From contig PFMH01000070.1 in assembly GCA_002785325.1 (NCBI GenBank), forward strand, positions 1 through 23,561: 23,561 bases of DNA, read 5' to 3'. Of the stretch, positions 1 to 7,274 are shown in pieces. A program made the position numbers and the translations under genes. The stretch comes from a bacterium (Candidatus Howlettbacteria) CG_4_10_14_0_8_um_filter_40_9. Lineage in GTDB: Bacteria; Patescibacteriota; CPR2; UBA1875; GCA-2785325. The notes beneath the pieces are model-generated. The model worked only from the letters and a program-made list of their open reading frames with translations. It did not search any database and was not told the origin of the DNA. How positions within the stretch are numbered: the stretch's first letter is position 1; the number at the start of each line of letters is the position of its first letter.

Positions 1-2
1 AT

Positions 3-650
3 TTAGTATTTTGGGTTTGGGACAAGACCTGCGCTGGATGTCGGCAAGACGATAAGAGCAGCCTTCCCTGTTATAAACTGACGAGGTAAAGGTCCCCACT
101 CCCTAGAGTCTGAGGAGCCGTTTGGAAGACGATTGTCTCCTATAACATAGTATTCATTTTTCCCCAATGTAACAGACTGATTGCCATAAAGTTTTATATC
201 TGATGATATATAGTCACCTTCATCCAGATCAAATCCCGCGGGATGTTTGGTATTTATGATCGTTACTTTGCCGTTCTCGATCTTTATCGTTTCGCCCGGA
301 AGTCCGATGACTCTTTTTATATAATTTTTGCATGGCCCCTGAAGAAAGATCCTGTTTATGAAACTTGCATTTACAAAGTCTGTGCACTCCGGCTCTGGGT
401 GTTTGAAGACAACAACATCGCCTCTGTGCGGCGCGGTGAGGTGATAAGAAAGCTCATTTACAAAGATGTATTCGCTATCGTGAAAGTTCGGTTCCATGGA
501 AGAGCCAACTACTAGGAAAGGCTGGACAACAAAATATCTGACAAACAAAAATGTCAAACCTACAGTAAGTATTGTTTTTGCAATATCCAGAGGCAGACCG
601 CCCTTTTTTTCTTTCAAATCATTATCTTTTAAATTTTCTTTCTCATTCAT
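3..650 (-). CDS. lepB: Signal peptidase I
   Basis: Type I signal peptidase, which removes signal peptides from secreted proteins at the outer face of the cytoplasmic membrane. The 215-residue protein has a charged N-terminus, one membrane segment at about residues 23-44, then the catalytic box GSSMEP (nucleophile Ser51). The YIKRVIGLPGE box carries the general-base Lys112, and a C-terminal GDNR...SSDSREWG box completes the S26 family signature. All catalytic elements are present and the length is normal. The start ATG at 648-650 is preceded by only a weak AGG. It is divergent from the LCP gene. A hairpin followed by a T-run lies in its leader (673-691). Confidence 0.95.
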   Translation of the reverse strand: MNEKENLKDNDLKEKKGGLPLDIAKTILTVGLTFLFVRYFVVQPFLVVGSSMEPNFHDSEYIFVNELSYHLTAPHRGDVVVFKHPEPECTDFVNASFINRIFLQGPCKNYIKRVIGLPGETIKIENGKVTIINTKHPAGFDLDEGDYISSDIKLYGNQSVTLGKNEYYVIGDNRLPNGSSDSREWGPLPRQFITGKAALIVLPTSSAGLVPNPKY

Positions 651-663
651 ACCTATTTATTGT

Positions 664-691
664 ATAAAAAAAACCATTGGCACGCAATGGT
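664..691 (-). terminator. Hairpin plus T-run in the lepB leader
   Basis: A perfect 7-base stem (ACCATTG/CAATGGT, loop of 5) at 673-691 is followed on the minus strand by an unbroken T-run. This has the shape of an intrinsic terminator, but it lies just upstream of lepB, so it would act as an attenuator of lepB or stop antisense transcription from the right. The stem also overlaps the -35 element of the plus-strand promoter. Confidence 0.4.
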
Positions 692-706
692 ATTTTGATT
701 TATAAT
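677..706 (+). promoter_or_regulatory. Sigma-70-type promoter for the LCP gene
   Basis: The -35 TTGGCA (677-682) and -10 TATAAT (701-706) are separated by 18 bases, a near-consensus match. The predicted transcript starts near 713, giving a leader of about 40 bases before the ATG at 754. Confidence 0.65.
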
Positions 707-753
707 AGTTTATGTTGTTCTGAGAATAAATAAAAAAGTATTTTAGAAAAAAG

Positions 754-2142
754 ATGGACGAATTGGAGAAAAACAGTGGAGAAAATAATAGTAAAACCCC
801 AATAAGATTTTCAAAAGAAGATAAGATTCAGCGACTAAAAGAAAGGCGCAAAAGAAAAGGTTCTAGAAAGAAGAAAATAATTCTTACTTTTGTTGCGTTT
901 TTTTTGGCATTTATCGGCTTTTTTGGATTTAAAGCATGGTCCATGCTTAGTCAGATACTAGCGGGTACAGGAATCAATGCCCCTGGTCTTTTAGTGAATC
1001 TTTCATCTTCACAACTTAAAGGAGAAAGTTCTGGCAGAGTAAATATTCTTCTTCTTGGGATGGGCGGTGATGGACATCCGGGAGGAAACCTAACGGATAC
1101 AAATATCGTCGCAAGTATAAATACTAAGAAAAACGAAGTGGCAATGATCTCTATACCCCGAGATCTCTATGTAAATATTCCGGGGAATGGTTATGGCAGG
1201 ATAAATGAGGCTTATGCTGACGGTGAAAGAGAAAAATATTCAGGGGGCGGTCCCGCTCTCGCCAAGGAAACGGTGAGTAAAACCCTCGATATCCCTATCC
1301 ATTATTATGTTAGAGTTGATTTTGAAGGGTTTAGAAAGATCATTGATGCAGTCGGCGGAATTGATATCGATGTAAAAGAAAACATTTATGATCCCTACTA
1401 TCCTGACGAGGAAATGAAAGGGGAGACTGTTTATTCTATCAAAAAAGGTATGCACCATATGGACGGAAAAGCGGCGCTCAAATATTCTCGTTCAAGAAAG
1501 ACAACATCTGACTTTGATCGTGCCGAAAGACAACAGCAGGTTATATCAGCGATAAAGAACAAGGTTCTTTCAGCCGAGACATTTTTCAATCCTGTAAAAA
1601 TTGCAAATATCATGGATGCTCTCGGTAGTCACGTGAAGACAGACTTCGGTACTGGAGATGCGAAACGCCTTTATGAGACAGGGAAGAAGGTTGAAACTGA
1701 CAAAATAATATCAAAAGTTATCGATTCGTCAGAGACCGGTCTTTTGGTCGGCGCTAATGTCGGCGGAGCTTCAGTTTTCCAAGCCGCGAGCGGAAACTGG
1801 GATGATGTTAGAGATTTTGTAAGAAATATTTTTGACGGTGCTTATATAAAAGATGAAAATACGGCTATCATCATTCACGATGCTAGCGGAGTTTACGGGA
1901 CTGGGGATAAGCTGGAGACGAGCCTCAAAAAGATGGGGTTCAATGTAAAAGATTCCGTCCGGGACAAAACGACTGCGAAAGATACAAGCATAACTGACTT
2001 CACAGGAGGCAAAAAACCATATACTATAAAATATCTTGAGAGAAAGATCGAAGTCAAAGCTGACTTAAAAGATCGACCGTCTGAAGGTGAAGACGCTGAT
2101 ACAGATATAGTAATAACTATCGGACGGGACTACCAAGAGTAA
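754..2142 (+). CDS. LytR-CpsA-Psr (LCP) family cell-wall glycopolymer ligase
   Basis: LCP proteins transfer polyprenyl-phosphate-linked glycopolymers onto peptidoglycan or other surface acceptors outside the membrane. The 462-residue protein has a very basic N-terminus, one membrane anchor at about residues 41-60, and an LCP domain at about 96-275. The domain includes NILLLGMGG, the TDTN motif, SIPRD (Arg136) and the Arg-rich KYSRSRKTTSDFDRAERQ segment that binds the pyrophosphate in this family. A LytR_C-like domain follows near the C-terminus (about 365-460). The membrane-protein gene begins 12 bases downstream, so the two are probably cotranscribed. The exact glycopolymer cannot be told from sequence. 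Confidence 0.9.
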   Translation: MDELEKNSGENNSKTPIRFSKEDKIQRLKERRKRKGSRKKKIILTFVAFFLAFIGFFGFKAWSMLSQILAGTGINAPGLLVNLSSSQLKGESSGRVNILLLGMGGDGHPGGNLTDTNIVASINTKKNEVAMISIPRDLYVNIPGNGYGRINEAYADGEREKYSGGGPALAKETVSKTLDIPIHYYVRVDFEGFRKIIDAVGGIDIDVKENIYDPYYPDEEMKGETVYSIKKGMHHMDGKAALKYSRSRKTTSDFDRAERQQQVISAIKNKVLSAETFFNPVKIANIMDALGSHVKTDFGTGDAKRLYETGKKVETDKIISKVIDSSETGLLVGANVGGASVFQAASGNWDDVRDFVRNIFDGAYIKDENTAIIIHDASGVYGTGDKLETSLKKMGFNVKDSVRDKTTAKDTSITDFTGGKKPYTIKYLERKIEVKADLKDRPSEGEDADTDIVITIGRDYQE

Positions 2143-2154
2143 AAAGATTGTCTT

Positions 2155-2967
2155 ATGAAGGATTTAAGTGAAAAAGAGGTGATTCTGGTCACGGTTCTTT
2201 TTGCCGAGTTTATCCTGCTTTTTAACTATAGCAGTAAATTTTGGCTTACTTTTATTTTGATGATCGCGACTCTTGCTTACGGCATGATCAATATCTTAAA
2301 TCTTAAAAGTAAAGAAAAGATCATAAGAGGGATTCACTTTTTCGCATTGCCAATATTTTATTTTTTAGGAGTATTTTTCTTTCTTTCTCTGATAAAAGTT
2401 AGGGTTCTACAGATACTTGCTATAACCCTATACTCGATTTCAAATGTTTTTTTGCTTAGGAGCATAAGAAGGATAAAAAGATCAAGGGAAAATCCGCTTA
2501 TCGTGTCAAGAAATATCATAAGCCTCATAGGTCTGATCACTATATTTTTTGTAGAAACGGATATCGTAAACGCAGTAATTCTGTTTAAGCTCCCTATCTA
2601 TCTGGGTATGGTGGTAATATTCGCTTCCGTCTGGGTGATATCTTATTTTCTTTACTGGCAATATCGGGACATAGAGACGGACTCGACTATTTTTATCACT
2701 CTTATATCGTTTGTGATGGTGGAGATCTTTTGGGCAGGAAGTTTTTGGATCACTAGTTACCCGACTTTTGAAGCAGGAACTTTGGGAGTTTCTGTGATTT
2801 CCATAATTTCGACGGTTGTTTATTATTGTTTTTGGGGTATCGCTCATTACAAGTTGGAAAACGGTTTGACTAAAAATATTTTGATAGAATACATAATGAT
2901 TTCTCTTTTGATATTATCTATAATATTTTTTACGGCTAATTGGCTTCCCATAGGATTTTCAGGATAA
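2155..2967 (+). CDS. Polytopic membrane protein of unknown function
   Basis: I do not recognise the family. The 270-residue protein is almost entirely hydrophobic, with about eight or nine predicted membrane helices separated by short, often basic loops (for example RSIRRIKRSRENP near residues 102-114). No catalytic motif, signal peptide or soluble domain is visible. It starts 12 bases after the LCP stop without a clear Shine-Dalgarno sequence. The position suggests a partner or accessory of envelope glycopolymer assembly, but that rests on context only. Confidence 0.7.
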   Translation: MKDLSEKEVILVTVLFAEFILLFNYSSKFWLTFILMIATLAYGMINILNLKSKEKIIRGIHFFALPIFYFLGVFFFLSLIKVRVLQILAITLYSISNVFLLRSIRRIKRSRENPLIVSRNIISLIGLITIFFVETDIVNAVILFKLPIYLGMVVIFASVWVISYFLYWQYRDIETDSTIFITLISFVMVEIFWAGSFWITSYPTFEAGTLGVSVISIISTVVYYCFWGIAHYKLENGLTKNILIEYIMISLLILSIIFFTANWLPIGFSG

Positions 2968-2971
2968 TAAT

Positions 2972-2999
2972 TTAGTGGTTAGTGGTTAGTGGTTAGTGG
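2972..2999. repeat. Tandem heptamer repeat, 4 x TTAGTGG
   Basis: Four exact head-to-tail copies of TTAGTGG lie directly after the membrane-protein stop codon. Degenerate relatives (GTTAGCG, CTAACAG, CTAATAA and similar) occur in most other intergenic gaps of the window. Confidence 0.85.
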
Positions 3000-3013
3000 T
3001 TACAAAATTTTAT

Positions 3014-3124
3014 TGTCATTCCCGCGGAGGCGGGAATCCAGACATTTTTAGTATACAGAAATCCACTGGATCCTCGATCCCTCCTTTACTCCACTACGGG
3101 CGGGCAGGCGAATCGAGGATGACA
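3014..3124. repeat. Palindromic intergenic element framed by TGTCAT/ATGACA
   Basis: This consists of two hairpin modules in inverted orientation. The left one (3014-3041) runs TGTCAT...ATCCAG around the perfect stem ATTCCCGC/GCGGGAAT. The right one (3066-3124) runs CTGGAT...ATGACA around TCCTCGAT/ATCGAGGA. The outer hexamers are conserved while the inner stems differ. It resembles the dispersed ATTCCC...GGGAAT repeats known from other bacteria (the Neisseria dRS3 type). Only one copy of this form is in the window. Confidence 0.75.
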
Positions 3125-3174
3125 CAGAAGAAAAAATATCCCCCGTTATTCATGGAAATTAATAAGATATAACT

Positions 3175-4353
3175 ATGACAACAAACGAAGAACAAAAACC
3201 AAATCCGGGAGAAAAACAAAAAACAGAAAAGCTCGCATTAACTATCAGGGAAAAGAAACTCCTGGCGATCGTCGCTCTGGTTGTTTTGCTATTTGGCGGT
3301 ATTGGCGGTTTTGCGGGAATAAATATCTACAATGAATTTGGCGGTTCCGGTCTAAAAACCGTTTTCACGGGAAACAAAAATATAAAGGTAGAAGAAAACT
3401 CGGCCATCATAGACGCGGTAAATAAAACCGGACCCGCTGTCGTCAGTATTACCAGTGAACAAAGTACTTTGGGCTTTTTCGGGCAAACTTCAAATTCTAA
3501 AAGTTCAGGCACAGGATTTATAATCTCTTCAGACGGGCTTATCGTCACCAACAAACATGTCGTAAGTGATTATGAAGCAACCTACAGCGTCTTTACTTCG
3601 GACGGAGATGAGCACCGAGCAACGGTGAAAGCCAAGGATCCATTAAATGACATTGCATTCCTTACGATTGATGGGAAAAATTTACCGACAGCAGAGCTCG
3701 GGGATTCTGATCAGCTCAAAGTAGGACAGACAGCGATCGCCATTGGGAACGCTCTGGGGCAATATCAAAATACTGTAACATCTGGTGTTATAAGCGCTAT
3801 CGGAAGGGCGGTTCCGGTAGGAGATGCTAGCGGCGCTTCCTCGGAAACGTTGGAAAATGTGATACAGACTGATGCGGCCATAAATCCCGGAAACTCCGGA
3901 GGACCGCTTATAAATCTGGACGGGCAAGTTATAGGTATAAATACGGCCATCGATTCATCGGGTCAGTCTATCGGCTTCGCTATACCTATAAACGCGGTGA
4001 AAACGGCGATCGATAGCGTAAAGAAAACGGGAAAGGTTACGAGGCCATATATAGGTTTGAGATATATACCGGTGACAAAAGAATTTGCTGCCAGAAACGA
4101 TATCGGCGTTGCAAGCGGGATACTTGTTTATGGCGGGGGGACTACCTCAGGCGTGGTGGCTGGAAGCCCAGCAGATAAAGCAGGGATCAAAGAGAATGAT
4201 GTCATATTGGATATTAATGGAATCGGGGTAAACGGCAACCAGACTCTAGCTGGCGCTCTGCTAAAATATTCACCCGGAGAAACAGTAACCCTCAAAATTT
4301 TTCGAGACGGAAAAAATATCTCGGTGAAAGTGAAGTTAGGGGAGACGAAATAG
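3175..4353 (+). CDS. htrA: HtrA/DegP-type serine protease with one PDZ domain
   Basis: Membrane-anchored quality-control protease that degrades misfolded envelope proteins. The 392 residues comprise a hydrophilic N-terminus, one membrane segment at about residues 28-50, and a trypsin-like domain with the full triad: His128 in TNKHVV, Asp159 in DPLNDIAFL and Ser241 in NPGNSGGPL. A single PDZ domain spans about 291-389. The upstream gap carries heptamer repeats and a palindromic element, and no Shine-Dalgarno sequence precedes the ATG. The last 19 codons recur in diverged form at 7111-7170, beyond the restriction gene pair. Confidence 0.95.
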   Translation: MTTNEEQKPNPGEKQKTEKLALTIREKKLLAIVALVVLLFGGIGGFAGINIYNEFGGSGLKTVFTGNKNIKVEENSAIIDAVNKTGPAVVSITSEQSTLGFFGQTSNSKSSGTGFIISSDGLIVTNKHVVSDYEATYSVFTSDGDEHRATVKAKDPLNDIAFLTIDGKNLPTAELGDSDQLKVGQTAIAIGNALGQYQNTVTSGVISAIGRAVPVGDASGASSETLENVIQTDAAINPGNSGGPLINLDGQVIGINTAIDSSGQSIGFAIPINAVKTAIDSVKKTGKVTRPYIGLRYIPVTKEFAARNDIGVASGILVYGGGTTSGVVAGSPADKAGIKENDVILDINGIGVNGNQTLAGALLKYSPGETVTLKIFRDGKNISVKVKLGETK

Positions 4354-4418
4354 AAACCGCGAAACTTAGTTGTGATTTGCATATAGTTATCATCCCTAAA
4401 AAACACCCTTCTTTCGAT

Positions 4419-4453
4419 TTAACAGTAAGTATTTTTGTGGTAGAATTTTCTTA
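4419..4453 (+). promoter_or_regulatory. Extended -10 promoter giving a leaderless restriction-gene transcript
   Basis: The -35 TTAACA (4419-4424), a 16-base spacer and the extended -10 TGGTAGAAT (4438-4446) stand only 6 bases before the ATG at 4453. Transcription should start at or next to the A of the start codon, so the mRNA would be leaderless, consistent with the absence of a Shine-Dalgarno sequence. Confidence 0.6.
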
Positions 4454-5133
4454 TGAAACTTAAAGAATTTATAATAAAGTTTAATAAATTGAAAGCTGAT
4501 TGGTTTATATGTACAACACGGAAAGGGCCTACAGGAATCGGACATTGCCTAGAAACAGCTTTGGGAATCGAGGAAAATAATATTGCCTTACCGGATTTGC
4601 ATAATGCGGAGTTAAAGGCTCATAGAGCTAAAAGCAATAACTTGATTACACTTTTCACATTTAACAACAAGGCATGGAAAATGCCTCCTCTGGAAGCGGT
4701 TAAAAAGTATGGCAGTTTAGACAAAGACGGAAGAATAGGTTTGTACTATACGATGTCTTTGAGGCCAAACAGCAAGGGTCTATTTCTAGAAGTGAATAAA
4801 AAAGAGCTATCAGTCAGACATATTTCGGGCGAGATAATCGCTACTTGGCAATTGAATGATCTCGCAGAAAGATTTAAACAAAAGATTCCCGCAATGATTT
4901 TTGTATCAGCCTTTACAGAAGAAAGGGCGGGGAAAGAATACTTCAATTTTTATAGGGCACAGTTTATGAAAGATACATCCCCTGAACTTTTAAGCAATCA
5001 GTTTAAAGAAGAGAATATTGTGGTTGACTTGAGGCTTCACGACAAAGGAACAATGGCGAGAAACCATGGAACGGGTTTTAGAGTTTACGAGGACAAATTA
5101 CCAAAATTATTTAAAAACATAAAAGAACTCTAA
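4453..5133 (+). CDS. MvaI/BcnI-family type II restriction endonuclease
   Basis: The 226-residue protein resembles the MvaI/BcnI family (about 240 residues), MutH-like PD-(D/E)XK enzymes that cut CCNGG-type sites as monomers. The N-terminal segment has GPTGIGHCLETALGI followed by LPDLHNAELKAHR, giving Asp48 and Glu53-x-Lys55 as the metal-binding catalytic residues. A conserved-looking LHDKGTMARNHGTGFRV stretch lies near the C-terminus. The recognition sequence cannot be read from the protein. Its stop is 2 bases from the stop of the convergent LexA-methyltransferase gene, its probable protective partner. The gene appears to be expressed from a leaderless promoter. The pair is bracketed by htrA tails, suggesting acquisition. 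Confidence 0.8.
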   Translation: MKLKEFIIKFNKLKADWFICTTRKGPTGIGHCLETALGIEENNIALPDLHNAELKAHRAKSNNLITLFTFNNKAWKMPPLEAVKKYGSLDKDGRIGLYYTMSLRPNSKGLFLEVNKKELSVRHISGEIIATWQLNDLAERFKQKIPAMIFVSAFTEERAGKEYFNFYRAQFMKDTSPELLSNQFKEENIVVDLRLHDKGTMARNHGTGFRVYEDKLPKLFKNIKEL

Positions 5134-5135
5134 GA

Positions 5136-7001
5136 TTATCTTTTTCTCAAAATAACTATACTCTCTTTATTCATTGTCTCTTCAGATTTTCCTACAATAT
5201 TTGTTGGGGAATTTTTCGTAGGCATTCTTTTCCCCGGTATGTTTCTAACAAAAATATCTTCACAAGTAAAGCCGATATTTTCACCTAGTTCTGCAATTAT
5301 GAAATCTGTCGGTATACGAACCTGTTTTACCATGCGATTGCCAATTACCAGACAGAAATATTTTTTGGATTTTAATAGCTTATATGCTTGTTTCAGACAA
5401 TCATTCAATCCAACATAAAAACTTAAAACATCCCTTGCTCGTTTCTCGTCTTTCCTCGCAATTTTATCTAGGGACACCTTAAGATAACCCGAATTTAAAG
5501 AATGTTCAAGGTTCTTAGTTGCCTTGCCTCCTAAAAGCTCATTGTCTACACTAGAAGCCTTATTTGGGTCTTCAAAAACATCTATCCATTGTGCAGAAAG
5601 ACGAGAAAATTGACCATAAGCAACGGTTGTCCTGCTATCGCCATAAGGCGGTGAGGTAATTATAAGGTCGATCGATCCTTCCTTCATCCCATTGTCTTTT
5701 GAAGAATCGCCGTAAATGATCTTTGTTGTAGCTTGTTTCTTGGCATCTTTGAAAAAATCCTTCATTCCATTTATGTTTGCTTCTGTTTTCTTTTTAAATA
5801 TGCCTAGGACATCAGGATTGTGATTTTCTAATTTTTCATTTTTCCTTCTTACAAGCTTAAACTCTCCACTTTTTGTATTTGAGGATAGCCGTACGGTTTC
5901 GCTAAAAGAAACCATGAAATAATTTCGGATTGCCTGATTATTTATATTTAAAATAGCTTTTTTTATCTTTGCTAGTTGAAAGATAGCTTTTTCTTTGAAC
6001 CAAAATTCAATATTATTAAAAACAGGTTTTTCAATTTCAGTATCTTTTATCTTCTCAATTTCCAAAAGGAGTTTGAAATATTCTTTTGCAAGTTTAGAGG
6101 GATCAATAGGCGTGGTTTTGGCTTTTGCCAGAAAGATTGCAAGCGGGTTTAGATCTATCCCATATGTATTTCTTCCCAAAAGATTGCTTTCAACTAGTGC
6201 CGTGCCAGAACCGCAGAAAATATCGCAGACAGCATCTCCTTTCTGGCTGTAATTTTCCAAAAGCCGTCTCGCAACTTGAGGAATAAACATAGCGGGATAC
6301 GTGTGTATTCCGTGCGTGTATGATTTCGTGTTTTCTCCCTTATAATCCCATGAATAGTCTATTCTTCTGACATATTTTTCATCTCTAACCTTCTCTTTTT
6401 CAATTTGCGTTTCCAGATTTCGAATGATTTTTACGACGACACCTCTTATCTCTACCTCTTTTCTGTAAATGGGGAAGAGAGACAGATTTGCCGGTTGTAG
6501 TCTGATACGATTGTTTTCTCTATAGATTTTTTTTAAGGTGGCTTCATTATCATCTATGATCGCAACTACGGTTTGTCCATTATCGGCATATTCTTGTTTT
6601 TTTATAACAACAATATCGCCATCAAAGATTCCCTCATCAACCATACTATTTCCCTGAACCCGCAGCGCATAATGTTTACCGTGCATTCCTGCTTCATCTT
6701 TTGAAACAGTAATCGTTTCGTTGGAGGTTTCTATCGCCTCTATTGGTTGTCCTGCGGCGATTGTCCCCAAGAGAGGCACTTCAATAGTTACCTTTTCTAT
6801 TATTGGGGATAGAGCTCTTGGCTGATTAAACTTTTTCTGCAAATAACCGGCTTCCTGAAGTTTTCTGACATGGTGGTGAGCTGTGGAGACTGAAGATACT
6901 TTTAGATGATCCTTTATCTCTTCAAGGGATGGAGAGATCCCCTTTTTATTTCCAAAAAAGGATATAAAATCTAAAGTTTGTTTTTGACGTTTCGTAAGCA
7001 T
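5136..7001 (-). CDS. LexA repressor fused to an SPPY-motif DNA methyltransferase
   Basis: One uninterrupted 621-codon frame joins two proteins. Residues 1-65 are a LexA winged helix. Residues 72-195 form the S24 self-cleavage domain, with AAG at 82-84 (predicted cut Ala83-Gly84), Ser119 in GNSMVDEG and Lys157 in ATLKK, all at almost the E. coli LexA positions. From about residue 210 an amino-methyltransferase follows: THGIHTYPAMFIPQ, SAM-binding DIFCGSGT (260-267) and catalytic TSPPY (449-453), with about 180 residues between the motifs. SPPY is typical of N4-cytosine (or N6-adenine) methylation. The linker before the methyltransferase contains no Met, so a separate start is unlikely. Normal LexA ends near residue 200. 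Its likely target is the site of the adjacent endonuclease. The promoter carries a box shared with dcm, implying autoregulation. Confidence 0.88.
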   Translation of the reverse strand: MLTKRQKQTLDFISFFGNKKGISPSLEEIKDHLKVSSVSTAHHHVRKLQEAGYLQKKFNQPRALSPIIEKVTIEVPLLGTIAAGQPIEAIETSNETITVSKDEAGMHGKHYALRVQGNSMVDEGIFDGDIVVIKKQEYADNGQTVVAIIDDNEATLKKIYRENNRIRLQPANLSLFPIYRKEVEIRGVVVKIIRNLETQIEKEKVRDEKYVRRIDYSWDYKGENTKSYTHGIHTYPAMFIPQVARRLLENYSQKGDAVCDIFCGSGTALVESNLLGRNTYGIDLNPLAIFLAKAKTTPIDPSKLAKEYFKLLLEIEKIKDTEIEKPVFNNIEFWFKEKAIFQLAKIKKAILNINNQAIRNYFMVSFSETVRLSSNTKSGEFKLVRRKNEKLENHNPDVLGIFKKKTEANINGMKDFFKDAKKQATTKIIYGDSSKDNGMKEGSIDLIITSPPYGDSRTTVAYGQFSRLSAQWIDVFEDPNKASSVDNELLGGKATKNLEHSLNSGYLKVSLDKIARKDEKRARDVLSFYVGLNDCLKQAYKLLKSKKYFCLVIGNRMVKQVRIPTDFIIAELGENIGFTCEDIFVRNIPGKRMPTKNSPTNIVGKSEETMNKESIVILRKR

Positions 7002-7041
7002 ATCTTTATTATTGACTTTCTATTTATTTTCTAATATCTTA

Positions 7042-7070
7042 ATAATATAGACCATAAAAACTTATGTCAA
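7042..7070 (-). promoter_or_regulatory. Promoter of the LexA-methyltransferase gene
   Basis: On the minus strand, consensus -35 TTGACA (7070-7065), a 17-base spacer and -10 TATTAT (7047-7042) predict a start near 7035 and a leader of about 35 bases. The first TTG of the -35 is also the end of the TTTTGTCTACTTG box, so a bound protein would occlude RNA polymerase. Confidence 0.7.
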
Positions 7071-7100
7071 GTAGACAAAAATAATCTAAGGGGTTAGACA
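7068..7100. promoter_or_regulatory. Candidate operator, left half of a 33-base inverted repeat
   Basis: This pairs with 7173-7205. The outer 13 bases (CAAGTAGACAAAA here) and inner 7 bases (TTAGACA) are exact inverted copies at identical spacing, while the middle is degenerate. The outer box abuts the -35 of the LexA-methyltransferase promoter. The LexA domain encoded next door is the obvious candidate ligand, but this is inference. Confidence 0.6.
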
Positions 7101-7110
7101 ATTGATCTTT

Positions 7111-7170
7111 AAAATCTTCCGTGATCGGAAAGAGATCTTGGCGAAAGTGAAGTTAGGGGAGACGAAGTAG
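7111..7170 (+). pseudogene. Remnant of a second htrA 3' end (last 19 codons plus stop)
   Basis: Read in the htrA frame, this encodes KIFRDRKEILAKVKLGETK and a TAG stop, aligning without gaps to HtrA residues 374-392. 24 bases (7143-7166) are identical to 4326-4349. Upstream, several codon differences are synonymous (att/atc, ttt/ttc, cga/cgt, gac/gat), so the copy diverged as coding sequence before being stranded here. There is no homology beyond the stop. It has no start or body and is not a functional gene. Confidence 0.85.
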
Positions 7171-7172
7171 CC

Positions 7173-7205
7173 TGTCTAATTTCTAGAAAAAGTTTTGTCT
7201 ACTTG
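7173..7205. promoter_or_regulatory. Candidate operator, right half of the 33-base inverted repeat
   Basis: Mirror copy of 7068-7100: TGTCTAA at 7173-7179 and TTTTGTCTACTTG at 7193-7205. The two TGTCTA cores are 24 bases apart. The outer box runs into the -35 of the dcm promoter exactly as its twin does on the other strand. Confidence 0.6.
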
Positions 7206-7231
7206 TTTTGGGGATAACTTAAAAGTATTAT
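7203..7231 (+). promoter_or_regulatory. Promoter of the C5-cytosine methyltransferase gene
   Basis: The -35 TTGTTT (7203-7208), a 17-base spacer and -10 TATTAT (7226-7231) have the same spacing and the same -10 as the divergent LexA-methyltransferase promoter. A strong AAGGAGG ribosome site at 7263-7269 precedes the ATG at 7275. Confidence 0.6.
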
Positions 7232-7274
7232 AAGATTAATGTGATTAGATGCTTTTTATAAAAAAGGAGGGGCA

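Noticed and set aside
2972..2999. CRISPR-like array
   Set aside because: The units are seven bases with no spacers, and there are no cas genes.
4453..5133. MutH mismatch-repair nickase instead of a restriction enzyme
   Set aside because: The fold family is shared, but the N-terminal GPTGIGHCLE...ELKAHR pattern and the adjacent methyltransferase fit MvaI/BcnI better. No mutS or mutL is nearby.
7101..7172. Stand-alone regulatory RNA hairpin (TTCCG-TGAT-CGGAA) between the methyltransferase genes
   Set aside because: The stretch aligns codon by codon with the htrA tail, which explains it better than an RNA gene.
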